Assembly (NCBI GenBank): GCA_024516035.1
Contig: CM044961.1
Location: 3,338,702-3,402,701 of the forward strand
From: Bactericera cockerelli
Lineage: Eukaryota; Arthropoda; Insecta; Hemiptera; Triozidae
DNA: 64,000 nucleotides
Reading direction: 5' to 3'
In this document: in pieces, positions 43,301 to 50,232 of the stretch
Position numbering within the stretch: the stretch's first letter is position 1
Layout of the letters: each line of letters begins with the position of its first letter
Made by a program: the position numbers and the translations under genes
Notes under the pieces: generated by a model
What the model was told of the DNA's origin: nothing
Seen by the model: the letters and a program-made list of their open reading frames with translations, nothing else
Database searches by the model: none

Positions 43301-46300
43301 AATCTGCCGTGAAGACGGCAAACGCCCCGACGGAATAAAAAAAACGCCCCGACGGTTCCTTGGTCATGTGGGAAAATGCTTGTCTGGGACTGCACTTGCA
43401 CCAATACATTGGCAGACTCATACATACAATAAACGGCCAGATCAGTGGGAGCAGCAGCAGAGGAAGTTTCAAAAAGAAAAATGATTAAATATCGAAATAT
43501 CATTGATCAAAATTTTATCTTCAAACCTTTAGCATTTGAAACCATGGGACCCTGGGGAAGCGAGACAAAAGAGTTTGTGCGAGACGTTGGGAGAAAATTG
43601 GTGCATATAACGGAGATCCCAGATCAAAAATCCACCTGAAACAGCGACTTAGCCTGGCGGTGCAGCGGGCAATACGAATTGCTCAGTGGTTAGGCACTCG
43701 CTTGACCGGTTGTATCAATCTTATACATCAATGACGGGTTCTATCAATTTTACGAAACCTCGAATTGGAATCGCTAGTTCCAAAATGATTGAGCGCGCGA
43801 TTAGCTCAGTGGTTAAGCACTCGCTTGCCATGCGGAAGGTCCCGGGTTCGAACCCCCGCACCGACAAAAATTTGTATTTAAAAATTGTTTACAGTTGTTG
43901 GTAAGGGATACCTTCCGGTGCGCTCGTGTTGACGCAGCACCTAAATGGGAAGTATTGTGTCACTTCTCGCCCATCAGAGGAGAGGCATACTACAAGCGTC
44001 TTCAGTAGCTCCTATTTCATGGCTACGAAATAAAAAAATCTGTAAAACACTCATCTTAAAAAATAAATAAATAATAAACTCTTTATTACTTCCGGTAAAT
44101 TTCTAATTGGAAGTATTGTGTTTGTTTTTGTATAATATAAAAAAATCTGGTGTAAACATCACACGACTTTCCTTATCCCCCAAAGAGAAGTCGCATTCCG
44201 CCACTGAGGACTCAACGGCAACAGATAACTAAAAACCAATGCCAAATTCGTAATCAGCACTTCAAAATCATTGAATTTGATATGTCACAACCCCCATCTA
44301 GGATGAATAATAAAAAAGTTAGTCAGAGCGGGTCTCCCCTAAAATACCGGTAAATTGGAGCCGAGGTCAAAAAAGTTCAAGATAGCATAAAAATGATGAG
44401 AGTAGACCCCTACTATTTTTTTAATCCAAGAAAATGTTTTTCTTTAACTTTTTTTGTATCTTTAACCAATTCAAAGATTTGGCGCTTGCGGCTAATATTT
44501 GCGGCCCTGCGGCCGTAGAATGCGGCTGATTTCAATGAAAAGTTTCGTGGTTCGTCTGGTGTATAATATTAATTTGTGTACCAAATTTCAAGTCTCTAGC
44601 TTTTACCGTTCTTGAGATATCCTGTTCACACACACACAGACAGACAGACGCACGGACCAATGGCTGAGAACAACTTTTTTGGTATCCTGAGGCCATGATT
44701 CGTCCAGAAATGTGAAAAACTGGGTAGGTCAAATTTTCGACGAATACAATACTTTCCTTATTATGAGATAAGGAAAGTAAAAATATTGCGAAGTTAATGC
44801 CTTAGGCATTCTCTGCCATTTGACCCCGCTTGACCCCGAAAACTAAAAGGCGGGGTTATTGCTTTTGGCAATCTCTTCCACCCAACCCTTCTGTACTAAC
44901 AATCTCCCCCGGCAGGTGATCGACGTCTACCCGAAGGGCGTGTGGTTCGACAAGTTCTCGCTGATCGTCCTGCAGGGCACGCTGGAGCTCCCGCAGGTGA
45001 TCAAGAAGACGGTGAGGGTGTCCATCACGTGCAAGGACCCGCCCCCCGAGGAGGTGGAAGATCTGAGGGTCAAGTTTGGGGTCCTGGTGAGCGGCGCCCA
45101 GGGCGGGGTGGAGTATGTGAAGACCATCCAGGTGAGAGGGGGGAGCTTTGTAGGGGTGGAGTATGTGAAGACCATCCAGGTGAGAGGGGGGAGCTTTGTA
45201 GGGTTAATAATAATACTCTTTAGTGGAACTTTAGGATTAACTTATTATTCTAATTTCGGAGCTTTTTAGGGTTGATAATAATACTCTTTAGTGGAACTTT
45301 AGGATTAATTGATTATTCTAATTTCGGAGCTTTTTAGGGTTAATAATAATACTCTTTAGTGGAACTTAAGGATTAATTTATTATTCTAATTTCCGTTCAA
45401 GACACAAATTACAAGAATGTAAATTGCCATTTTATTTGAAATTATTTTTTGCATCTTGTACCTTTATTCTATTTTGCCTGTATATTAGCATTTATATTGT
45501 CATTTCCATTAACTCTGTCAGTTCTTGTCAACCCATTGTAACAATTTTCTTAAATTAATACAAATATACTATTGAATTGAATTGAAAATTAGTGGAAGGT
45601 AAACACCAGGCGAGGTTAATGCTCAAAGCATCTTCTACTACCTAACCCTCCGAGCCTTATTATTATGTGGTCACAAACTCAAAGTAATGAGGAAAAATTT
45701 GTGCACTAGGTGGGATTCGAACCAACGGATCCCTACGCTAGCGCTACCTGGATTACCAGACTAGCGCGTTAACCACTTGACTACCAGGGTTTTGTTCATA
45801 GGGACAGTAACACTGCCCTCTGCCAACAATATCAGTACAAGAAAGAGCAGAGACACCTTGCCGAAACATGGTATTTCCCTCACAATCTCAGCCGATATTA
45901 TACAAAGCCAGTACGTCTACCCATTATTCTATTACAATACGAAGAAAAAAAACCCGATGAACGAGCCCATTTTTGTCTGTCATAACTCTTGAAGCTATTA
46001 AGGCCGAGTTTTTCTTGTTAATCATCATTCACAACATAAGTTGTAGCTTTATTACAAATAATTGGGTGGAAGATTGAGAATAATAATAATAATATCGTTT
46101 TATTTTACTGCCCGATTAAGACTATTAAAGTCCCTTTATTCGAGCAGTAAGCCCAAGACGTATTATTATGTGGTAAAAATCCCAGATGGCAGATAACTTG
46201 TCATGTCCCGGCTGGGTTTCGAACCCACGACCTCTGGAATCTCTGGATTCACAGAGTGGTGCCGCCTTTACCACTGAGCTACCGGACAGAATACCGCCTA

Positions 46301-47618
46301 TGACAACACCATTTACTTATCTTCTTATCACCCCCCCCCCTCTACCACTGAGCTACCGGGACAGAATACCGCCTATGACAACACCATTTACTTACCTTCT
46401 TATCACCCCCCCCCCCCCCTCTACCACTGAGCTACCGGGACAGAATACCGCCTATGACAACACCATTTACTTACCTTCTTATCACCCCCCCCCCTCTACC
46501 ACTGAGCTACCGGGACAGAATACCGCCTATGACAACACCATTTACTTATCTTCTTATCACCCCCCCCCCCTCTACCACTGAGCTACCGGGACAGAATACC
46601 GCCTATGACAACACCATTTACTTATCTTCTTATCACCCCCCCCCCTCTACCACTGAGCTACCGGGACAGAATACCGCCTATGACAACACCATTTACTTAC
46701 CTTCTTATCACCCCCCCCCCCCCTCTACCACTGAGCTACCGGGACAGAATACCGCCTATGACAACACCATTTACTTATCTTCTTATCACCCCCCCCCCCT
46801 CTACCACTGAGCTACCGGGACAGAATACCGCCTATGACAACACCATTTACTTATCTTCTTATCACCCCCCCCCCCTCTACCACTGAGCTACCGGGACAGA
46901 ATACCGCCTATGACAACACCATTTACTTATCTTCTTATCACCCCCCCCCCCCCCTCTACCACTGAGCTACCGGGACAGAATACCGCCTATGACAACACCA
47001 TTTACTTATCTTCTTATCACCCCCCCCCCCCCCCCTCTACCACTGAGCTACCGGGACAGAATACCGCCTATGACAACACCATTTACTTATCTTCTTATCA
47101 CCCCCCCCCCTCTACCACTGAGCTACCGGGACAGAATACCGCCTATGACAACACCATTTACTTATCTTCTTATCACCCCCCCCCCTCTACCACTGAGCTA
47201 CCGGGACAGAATACCGCCTATGACAACACCATTTACTTACCTTCTTATCACCCCCCCCCCCTCTACCACTGAGCTACCGGACAGAATACCGCCTATGACA
47301 ACACCATTTACTTACCTTCTTATCACCCCCCCCCCCTCTACCACTGAGCTACCGGGACAGAATACCGCCTATGACACACCATTTACTTATTTTCTTATCC
47401 CCCCCCCCCCCCAGGTGAAAACCCTTCGTTTCAACGACAAGGACCGAGTGTTCAACTTCGACGACCTCATCAACTACGAGGAGTTGAATCCCGTGCGCAA
47501 GTCCAGCGCGCAGGGGACAGCTGCGCCACCGAGGTCTGCGCATCTGTGCGCTAACGTTCTCAAGCTCGACATCATCATCATTCCTCTCAGCGGGTACAGT
47601 GTGACGGACGCGAGATGA
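28220..47618 (+). CDS. Tango10: Tango10-like BTB-BACK domain protein (BTBD17 family), 9 exons
   Basis: Drosophila Tango10/vertebrate BTBD17 proteins have a BTB fold, a BACK domain and a C-terminal beta-rich (TRAF-like) region; fly Tango10 has been linked to Cul3 and to Golgi organisation screens. Exons: 28220-28309, 28604-28744, 29420-29599, 30026-30148, 30783-30919, 32493-32728, 42240-42450, 44916-45131, 47415-47618. All are GT-AG and the phases agree, except that exon 7 is one base short. BTB: LMNDICLEVDGVEYPAHR to TGQISINESTVMPIITLADK; BACK: NFIKWNFEAVAVTNDFLNF and IRFPMMTRKELAQLL; C-term: LLFTPRLYTDAKY, DVYPKGVWFDKFSLIVLQG, VKTLRFNDKDRVFNFDD. Introns 6 and 8 and exon 7 are invaded by tandem repeats. 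Alternative: an allele or pseudogene if the exon-7 frameshift is real. Confidence 0.88.
28604..28744 (+). CDS. Tango10: Tango10 exon 2 (BTB N-terminal half)
   Basis: Acceptor TTTTTCTAG ends at 28603; 47 codons, IDNSKHLVTKIATLYAERL then MNDICLEVDGVEYPAHRIIL ending SSEVFQ. Donor GTATAA at 28745. Confidence 0.9.
28858..29035 (-). mobile_element. SINE-F copy, degenerate
   Basis: TTGCCCGAGTAGGACTGATG, GACCTCTGGAATCTCTGGAT and CCTTTACCACTGAGCTA. Confidence 0.8.
29040..29190 (+). mobile_element. SINE-G copy
   Basis: GGTTACTGACCCGGAGGTTG, box B GATTCGAATCCCGGCC, body CAGAATGGATGCAAAGG and TGCCCTGAAGTAATAC. Confidence 0.78.
29420..29599 (+). CDS. Tango10: Tango10 exon 3 (BTB C-terminal half)
   Basis: Acceptor TCTTCACAG ends at 29419; 60 codons. 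Contains RVVLQETKACAEIFEKFLRY and FYTGQISI, a Tango10/BTBD17 signature. Donor GTAAAA at 29600. Confidence 0.93.
29790..29965 (+). mobile_element. SINE-H copy, degenerate
   Basis: GCCAGTGTCGATGGCGCGTT, ACGTCCAGCGAGGT, GGCATTCCGGCC and GGACCATGCAGTTGAAAGCA. Confidence 0.75.
30026..30148 (+). CDS. Tango10: Tango10 exon 4
   Basis: Acceptor CTTCCTCAG ends at 30025; 41 codons, DLMQVCTDYMCNHIASSE and SWYQYTLGLGHLAHNMVAQ. Donor GTATGT at 30149. Confidence 0.92.
30262..30530 (+). mobile_element. SINE-C copy
   Basis: GAATAGCTCAGTGGTTAAGC, box B GGTTCGAACCCCGCG, body to GTGAAACACTCATC; complete. Confidence 0.87.
30783..30919 (+). CDS. Tango10: Tango10 exon 5 (BACK)
   Basis: Acceptor TTATTACAG ends at 30782; ACENFIKWNFEAVAVTNDF to DIVVQNEMALL. 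Donor GTAAGT at 30920 leaves two bases of the Gln codon. Confidence 0.92.
31330..31605 (+). repeat. Repeat P copy
   Basis: GTTGTTGTTGTAGCCAGCTT to TTTAACGTCCCCCAGCCAGA. Best preserved copy. Confidence 0.85.
31690..31930 (-). mobile_element. SINE-E copy
   Basis: Reversed: TTTTAACGTCCTGATGGG to CCTCACGTGTTCGGAGGGAA and CACAACCGTTAGACCACAGA. Confidence 0.85.
31992..32125 (+). mobile_element. SINE-D copy
   Basis: TTGATCGATAAGGCAGTGGA to GTGATGAACACAAATATGAT; head nearly complete. Confidence 0.87.
32493..32728 (+). CDS. Tango10: Tango10 exon 6 (BACK end)
   Basis: Acceptor TTTCTCCATGAG ends at 32492, with a weak pyrimidine tract; the choice is fixed by phase and by QYVIQWLESQQE. Also IRFPMMTRKELAQLLLCSL and FFIDRMTIGVAYHTG. 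Donor GTGAGT at 32729 leaves one base of Gly. Confidence 0.88.
32887..33320 (-). mobile_element. SINE-C copy interrupted by repeat P
   Basis: Left part 32887-32943, right part 33112-33320, reversed SINE-C (CACTTCTCGCCCATC reversed at 33155; head at right, degenerate). A repeat P copy (about 32946-33110) separates them and CTTGTGGT is duplicated at the junctions. Confidence 0.82.
32946..33110 (+). repeat. Repeat P copy with target duplication
   Basis: TTGTTGTTGTAGCCAGCTTG to CCATTAAACCCTTAGGAAA; CTTGTGGT before (32937-32944) and after (33108-33115). Confidence 0.78.
33321..34241. other. Tango10 intron 6, WRAP53 3' flank
   Basis: AT-rich with nothing recognised up to the WRAP53 stop. On the minus strand an AATAAA lies near 33883-33888 and could be the WRAP53 polyadenylation signal. 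Confidence 0.45.
34242..36320 (-). CDS. WRAP53: WRAP53/TCAB1-like WD40 protein, intronless, nested in Tango10 intron 6
   Basis: 692 codons on the minus strand. TCAB1 (WRAP53, WDR79) binds the CAB box of scaRNAs and telomerase RNA and takes them to Cajal bodies. The C-terminal half from about residue 330 matches it closely: NFFKGCKWAPDGTCLLTSS, IIYDFVWYP, SPIHLWDSVNGHIEATYRPY, AFSPDGSKIFSGF, STDRPGRDC, KGHQGGITHLEFASNGLL, SGARMDSEILCWDLR, TNQRVYFDL, DCTNGINVHPYYPILATTSG. The N-terminal half is low in conservation and has an unusual run of repeated short peptides at residues about 35-120. Family members usually have introns; this copy has none, so it may be a retrogene or may simply have lost them. 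The frame is intact. Confidence 0.94.
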   Translation of the reverse strand: MERNQHVLGNTFFTRGILPIPTFVSMPNNPCAAPVGYFQTRNASILSPNYLQTQNVPVVPTDNLQTHNFPVHPAEYLQSPNAFVRPTGYLPSQNVTIPTSFFPSQNVSVPTGYLLKNVTQLPGYAPVQNVHKGEEEIPNPIPVQLGSTDSQLDSQESKIYSSIDTTSYERNGVLIDCLERQNNQESAITTGEKHTPQQYNEPNETDSSNQTDSKCISETEKVFISSNEIPEQFAIPSANQPGNISDVLDASNQSRNEMDIDTPNIENNSSLPDSYPAPDQQNESCANKPRFLDVISTETLNNNQNSKHDVKAMETEDVDTHDIYRPLFVCSLAKTNQLGTEFHNENFFKGCKWAPDGTCLLTSSNDNYLRTFDLPYQLHCKTVWRRSAQRPKLNYTLKIKEGGIIYDFVWYPNTNSSAGFTPFFLSSSMNSPIHLWDSVNGHIEATYRPYNQVDEVTHAYSLAFSPDGSKIFSGFMSELKVFSTDRPGRDCVSRNLKPWLNKSIVSAIAVNPLNPDICALGTYSKMIGLFSEEDGQPMCFLKGHQGGITHLEFASNGLLLYSGARMDSEILCWDLRNPGCVLYSFPRKVSTNQRVYFDLTSCSNYLLSGNTDGAVSIWNVSASPYLPSSPYEESVEEPIHQFPAHQDCTNGINVHPYYPILATTSGQRHIGVDDVDSKQPIENNLKLWWIGK
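36321..36816. other. WRAP53 5' flank
   Basis: No repeat or TATA box recognised. The WRAP53 promoter presumably lies here. Confidence 0.4.
37523..38084 (+). pseudogene. Cysteine-rich transposon-associated ORF, frameshifted
   Basis: Reads MEDVTCFICGNIGQEEADRG then HTWLQTQKSVILHEKC in one frame and, after about 37690, TKESNIVKAEKEAGNGSRV, ELCFYCGKDASESFKVKQ, DEMGALVLRKMATESDL and CRGMFFNSRPSMDPDA in another. The minus copy has 8 extra bases at this point and is continuous, so this copy has an 8-base deletion. The CxxC...HxxC and CFYCGKD pattern suggests two zinc-binding sites. I do not recognise the family beyond its place in a transposon. Confidence 0.75.
38691..39060 (-). pseudogene. Second, inverted copy of the cysteine-rich ORF (partial)
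   Basis: Minus strand: SRRRNDVHHTWLQTQRSVIL, HEKCRKGVNTKESN, GREEIPKFNFKELCFYCGKD, then unrelated sequence after the inversion breakpoint near 38795. The 5' part (CFICGNI) continues at 39430-39475, beyond the SINE-B insertion. Confidence 0.75.
39067..39410 (+). mobile_element. SINE-B copy, long form
   Basis: Head CACTGTAGCCGAGTGAGTTA, box B GGTTCAATTCCC, body TCTGTACTTGGATGTTC, a duplicated segment AGATATGAAGC(A/T)GCGACC, long-form 3' part TTCTATGATTCTGCGCTACC and AACACAAAGAAAATGCA. Confidence 0.85.
40490..40668 (+). mobile_element. SINE-E copy
   Basis: CTCCGTGGCGTAACGGTTGT, box B GAGTTCGATTCCC, TCCCTCCGAACACGTGAAAC, CCCAGGCTGGGTGAA. Gives the best view of the head: a tRNA-like CCGTGGCGTAACGG. 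Confidence 0.85.
40670..40855 (+). repeat. Repeat L copy
   Basis: CTCATAGGCAATAACCCCGCCC to TTAATATTAATAAAGTTTTT. Confidence 0.8.
41017..42239 (+). repeat. Array of Tango10 exon-7 copies and acceptor minisatellite
   Basis: TTGTCTACAGGGTCTCC or a close variant occurs 18 times from 41007 to 42245. Five exon-like copies precede the last: starts 41017, 41532, 41682, 41902 and 42080, each reading GSPEDIYQVLDSKCLQ then a variable C-run and RLYTDAKYSSPLHI. The 41902 copy keeps the correct frame as far as SHF, then loses six bases. All five lack the exon's 3' half and donor. Twelve more are short units where the exon part is only GGTCTCC. Confidence 0.92.
41165..41531 (+). repeat. 39-bp minisatellite of 3' splice sites, 9 units
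   Basis: Unit: TTGTCTACAGGGTCTCCTCT then CACTCCCCCCTCTCTCAT(A/T). Each has a pyrimidine tract and CTACAG|GG. Three similar short units lie at 41829, 41867 and 42045. Confidence 0.95.
42240..42450 (+). CDS. Tango10: Tango10 exon 7, only complete copy, with one-base deletion
   Basis: Acceptor TGTCTACAG ends at 42239; donor GTGAGC at 42451. The start reads GSPEDIYQVLDSKCLQD in phase with exon 6, and the end reads HFDSIPPYHSRTLVFSSHS to DERPVEW in phase with exon 8, but the two parts are in different frames. At 42288-42296 this copy has GACAACTCC where the other copies have GACAAGCTCC. Length 211 against 212 expected. Either a sequencing/assembly error in a hard array or a real frameshift. Confidence 0.8.
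42565..42665 (+). repeat. Repeat I copy
   Basis: TAGCCTCCTTGTAAAGACAG to GATGACGCCACCCTATGATG. Confidence 0.85.
42755..42895 (+). mobile_element. MITE-K copy
   Basis: CACAAATTCTACATCAAAAG to GTCTATTAATTCCGCCCTCA with core CACTGTACGCAATCCATGAC. Confidence 0.83.
43030..43680 (+). pseudogene. 3' end of a non-LTR retrotransposon with PD-type nuclease-like motif
   Basis: Reads CVGLRLGCKLFKPHLCSCG, HGLSCAKGKGRFPRHTELNN, IPSTLEPVGICREDGKRPDG, then, in another frame, LVWDCTCTNTL, KYRNIIDQNFIFKPLAFETM, SETKEFVRDVGRKLVHI. CxC...HxxxC plus KRPDG...WD is the end of a retrotransposon ORF common in invertebrates. At least one frameshift (near 43345). Clade not assigned. Confidence 0.8.
43793..44060 (+). 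mobile_element. SINE-C copy, best tRNA-Gly-like head
   Basis: GCGCGATTAGCTCAGTGGTT, CACTCGCTTGCCATGCGGAA, GGTCCCGGGTTCGAACCCCC: good A and B boxes, anticodon-loop-like GCC. Acceptor stem does not pair, so not a tRNA gene. Complete body to GTAAAACACTCATC. Confidence 0.9.
44086..44785 (-). repeat. Repeat J/J2 copy
   Basis: TTACTTCCGGTAAATTTCTA at left (J end) then reversed J2 body, CACACACACAGACAGACAGA, and ATTTTCGACGAATACAATAC to the hairpin CTTTCCTTATTATGAGATAA. Confidence 0.78.
44848..44890 (-). repeat. Repeat L end
   Basis: AAAGGCGGGGTTATTGCTTT to CACCCAACCC, 25 bases before the Tango10 exon 8 acceptor. Confidence 0.8.
44916..45131 (+). CDS. Tango10: Tango10 exon 8
   Basis: Acceptor CCCGGCAG ends at 44915; 72 codons in phase 0: VIDVYPKGVWFDKFSLIVLQ, TLELPQVIKKTVRVSITCK, VKFGVLVSGAQGGVEYVKTIQ cut by donor GTGAGA at 45132. 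YPKGVWF...LIV.QGT is a Tango10/BTBD17 signature. Confidence 0.93.
45107..45390 (+). repeat. Exon-8 donor duplication and tandem SINE-A tail units
   Basis: GGGTGGAGTATGTGAAGACC through the donor to GAGCTTTGTAG is repeated once: first copy ends at 45131, second exon end at 45179 with donor GTGAGA at 45180 (48-base step). Then three units of TAATAATACTCTTTAGTGGA plus ACTTTAGGATTAA. Confidence 0.92.
45580..45787 (-). mobile_element. SINE-A copy
   Basis: Reversed, TTAGTGGAAGGTAAACACCA to TTAACCACTTGACTACCAGG; with a small GCTAGC duplication in the head. Confidence 0.85.
46090..46290 (-). mobile_element. SINE-F copy adjoining the 76-bp array
   Basis: Reversed: TTTTACTGCCCGATTAAGAC, GTAAGCCCAAGACGTATTAT, GGTTTCGAACCCACGACCTC and TACCACTGAGCTACCGG. 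Its head is the start of the array unit. Confidence 0.88.
46268..47414 (+). repeat. 76-bp array, 15 units, ending at the Tango10 exon 9 acceptor
   Basis: Unit: CTACCACTGAGCTACCGGGA (reversed SINE-F head), CAGAATACCGCCTATGACAA, CACCATTTACTTATCTTCTT, ATCA and a run of 9-15 C. In the last unit the C-run is followed by CAG and exon 9 instead of TCTACC. The unit therefore joins the exon 9 pyrimidine tract to a SINE head. Confidence 0.95.
47415..47618 (+). CDS. Tango10: Tango10 exon 9 (last)
   Basis: Acceptor CCCCCCCCCAG ends at 47414; VKTLRFNDKDRVFNFDDLIN, YEELNPVRKSS, then ANVLKLDIIIIPL, the usual family end, plus SGYSVTDAR and TGA at 47616-47618. The last residues fall at the first unit of the tandem array that follows and are probably repeat-derived. 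Confidence 0.87.
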   Translation: MKTLRFNDKDRVFNFDDLINYEELNPVRKSSAQGTAAPPRSAHLCANVLKLDIIIIPLSGYSVTDAR

Positions 47619-48130
47619 TAAGTCCGTGTCCAACAGTGTGACGAACTCGAGATGATAAAACTCCGTGTCCGTGTGAGATGGGCGCACATAGCTACCCACC
47701 TCCCTGTGTGGGTGAAGAATTATACGGACGCCCAGATCCAACAGTGTGACGGACTCCAGATGATAAGTCCGTGTGAGATGGGCGCACATAGCTACCTCCT
47801 CCCTGTGTGGTTGAAGAACTATACAGACGCCCAGATCCAACAGTGTGACGGATTCCAGATGATAAGTCCGTGAGATGGGCGCACATAGCTACCCACCTCC
47901 CTGTGTGGGTGAAGAATTATACGGACGCCCAGATCCAACAGTGTGACGGACTCCAGATGATAAGTCCGTGTCCGTACATAGCTACCTCCCTGTGGGTGAA
48001 GAACTGTACGGACGCCCAGGTCCAACAGTGTGACGGACGCTAGATGATAAGTCCGTGTCGGTGAGATGGGCGCACATAGCTACCTACCTCCCTGTGGGTG
48101 AAGAACTGTACGGACGCCCAGGTCCAATGT
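47595..48130 (+). repeat. Tandem array following the Tango10 stop
   Basis: Units of about 90-110 bases: ACAGTGTGACGGACTCCAGA, TGATAAGTCCGTGTGAGATG, GGCGCACATAGCTACC, CTCCCTGTGTGGGTGAAGAA, TATACGGACGCCCAGATCCA. Five to six units, some shortened. It begins with the last codons of exon 9. Confidence 0.92.
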
Positions 48131-48189
48131 CTAGGCACCTCAATTGAGCGACTCCGAACGATGGAATTACTCGAAATCGTCGCACTAGT

Positions 48190-48370
48190 AATTCGCATGA
48201 ACCTCACCCAGCCTGAGTTGAGCCGTAAATGTCAACCTTACGTGTTCAGTATTCGGGAGGTAAGTGAAAATTTTGTTAGAAAATTGTGCCCCACTTGGGA
48301 TTCGAACTCAGGATCTCTGGACCACGGTCAGTGGTCTGGACCACATCAGGGAGGTTGGCTGCTAGATAAA
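48190..48370 (-). mobile_element. SINE-E copy, degenerate
   Basis: ACCTCACCCAGCCTGAGTTG, ACGTGTTCAGTATTCGGG, CCACTTGGGATTCGAACTCA. Confidence 0.75.
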
Positions 48371-48732
48371 ACGCTCTAATTCTACCCGCCATCAGGACTT
48401 ATTTGTGTGAAAAGCGTTATTCGTATGAAAAAACCATGTCTTTCTGTTCAATTTATTTATATTTCTTTTATATACGAGTATAAATGTCAAGTTGTCATTA
48501 TTATTTTTCCAAGTATAGTTACTTGGAACTAAGTTAAACATTCTAACAATCTAGAGTAAATGTTTCTAGAGTTCATTGACCTTTTAGTTATCATTTTGGA
48601 TTATTGTTAGTGAGTCAGTTGTCAAGTTGTATTGATGCAATAAAAGTATTACCCTAATATGTACAATATATTATTACATAATTATGTTTCTAGAAGTTTG
48701 TATTGTTATTTTTTATATTATTTAAAAAAGAG

Positions 48733-48835
48733 TGGTTCACAGCCTTTTATATTTCGTAGACATGAAACAGGAGCTACTGTAGACGTTTGTGGTCTGTGTT
48801 GTAGCCTGTCCATCCCGTAGTATGCCTCCCCTCTG
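48733..48835 (-). mobile_element. SINE-C fragment
   Basis: GGTTCACAGCCTTTTATATT, GGAGCTACTGTAGACG to GTAGTATGCCTCCCCTCTGA. Confidence 0.82.
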
Positions 48836-48900
48836 ATAATAATACCAATCTTTAGTGGAAGGTTACCACCAGGCGAGTTTAATGCTCAAAGCATTAAACA
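48836..48900 (-). mobile_element. SINE-A tail fragment
   Basis: TAATAATACCAATCTTTAGT to GCTCAAAGCAT. Confidence 0.75.
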
Positions 48901-49054
48901 CGTGAGAGAGAAATGGAGAACCCGATCCCACCCTCCGCGTTCCCCCCACCACCTAAGTCCCGTTACTTTTTGGGTCCCACCTCGTAGACCTACCCTAACA
49001 TCAGTCATTGTCTATTTATATCAAACCGTAAGGCTAAATGGTAGATGTTTTTTT

Positions 49055-49258
49055 TTTCATCATCGGGTGGCGTCATCGTGAACGATGGTAGCCAGACAGT
49101 GGAGGAATGACTCAGCACTACTACCACTTTTTACAAGGAGGCTAATATTTGACAAGGGCCCCCAGAACCAAGCCAATGCTGGTCTACTCCCTGTTTTTAG
49201 TCCCCCAGCCAGACTGCTGGTCTACTCCCTGTTTATAGTCTCCCAGACAGAATTTTTT
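49055..49258 (-). repeat. Repeat I copy
   Basis: CATCGGGTGGCGTCATCGTG to GGGCCCCCAGAACCAAGCC and two units of TAGTC(C/T)CCCAG(C/A)CAGA. Confidence 0.85.
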
Positions 49259-49562
49259 TGTTAAAAAAAGAAACGCTGTTGTGAACTTTCATGTACGAAA
49301 ATAAACAAAACACAAATTTAAAACAGGAAAAAATAAAATACACTCAAAGTATAAACTTTTATTATAGATGAGCAAATATAAAGTGAGAAAAAGAGGGATT
49401 TGTAATGCAATATACAAGAGAACAATATAAAATTAAATGAGCCTTATTTACAAAATGTGCAGGGTGTCTTGGACAATTAAGAGAAATAATGAATTGTTAG
49501 GTACTCTGGTAAATTATTCGATATCGTGTAGGTAATTTATGCAAAAAACACTTTAGTGACTA

Positions 49563-50002
49563 AGGGCCGAATTATGAAACAGAATTAAATATAGGCGCTG
49601 TAATAAGCTGTGTTTTTCTTTTGGATAATTTTTTTTCCAGGTTCGGTATTTCCAAATATTTCCATTTTCTTCAAATAGCTTCCCCACTATTAGTGAAAGA
49701 AAAAATGCGTTTCGGTACTTTTAAAGATAAACAATGGAAAAATGAAAACTTAACCTAAAAAGAAATGGAAGCAAGAATTTTATAAATCCATTTGGTATCC
49801 ATTTGGAAGAAGAGTTTTCCTCTTCCAAAAGAAAAATGACTTCCAGTTCGTCCATTTTATTCCATTTGAATCCACTTTGGTTAGAAAGTAAAATACGCGT
49901 ATAGAGTGTGATTGGTTGAAATTTCCACCAGGTATAGTGTAGGATTAGTTAATCCACCAGGTATATTGTAGGATTAGTTAATCTGTTTCATAATTCGGGA
50001 CT
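49563..50002. mobile_element. MITE-M copy, 440 bp
   Basis: Starts GGGCCGAATTATGAAACAG and ends CTGTTTCATAATTCGGGAC, a terminal inverted repeat of about 17 bases; ACTAA borders both sides. A smaller relative is nested at 52319. Contains GATTAGTTAATC twice near the right end. Confidence 0.8.
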
Positions 50003-50099
50003 AAAATCCAATTAAGAATCTTAGTCATATTGAAGTGTTTTTGACATTTTCATGTCTTTGCTCTGGCACATAACCAAAATTATGTGACGAAATTATGTA

Positions 50100-50232
50100 A
50101 CGATATTATGTAACGAAATATTGAATTGTAAAGGGAGAGAAGAGGGAAAGTGTGTGTCATGCGCACAATGGCGAAGTATTGAATTGTAGAGGGAGAGAAG
50201 AGAGAAGGTATGTGTCATGCGCACAATACGAA
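50100..50232 (+). repeat. 66-bp tandem duplication
   Basis: TATTGAATTGTAAAGGGAGA to GTGTCATGCGCACAATGGCG, then a second copy with TAGAGGGAGAGAAGAGAGAA. Confidence 0.88.

Larger units (their letters stand above)
42451..44915 (+). other. Tango10 intron 7
   Basis: Repeat I (42570-42660), MITE-K (42755-42895), LINE fragment (43030-43680), SINE-C (43793-44060), repeat J/J2 (44086-44785, minus), a repeat Q piece and a repeat L end (44848-44888) just before the acceptor. Confidence 0.7.

Noticed and set aside
43793..43866. tRNA-Gly gene.
   Set aside because: A and B boxes and a GCC-like loop are present but the acceptor stem does not pair, and the same sequence with a SINE body occurs several times.
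46186..47618. Repeat-rich ORFs with TTELPGQNTAYDNTIYL units.
   Set aside because: Read-through of the 76-bp array; only the last part (47415-47618) is a real exon.
47652..48025. Possible repeat protein (VKNYTDAQIQQCDGLQMI units) after Tango10.
   Set aside because: Unit lengths vary and are not multiples of three throughout; frames break between units, and both strands give similar ORFs.
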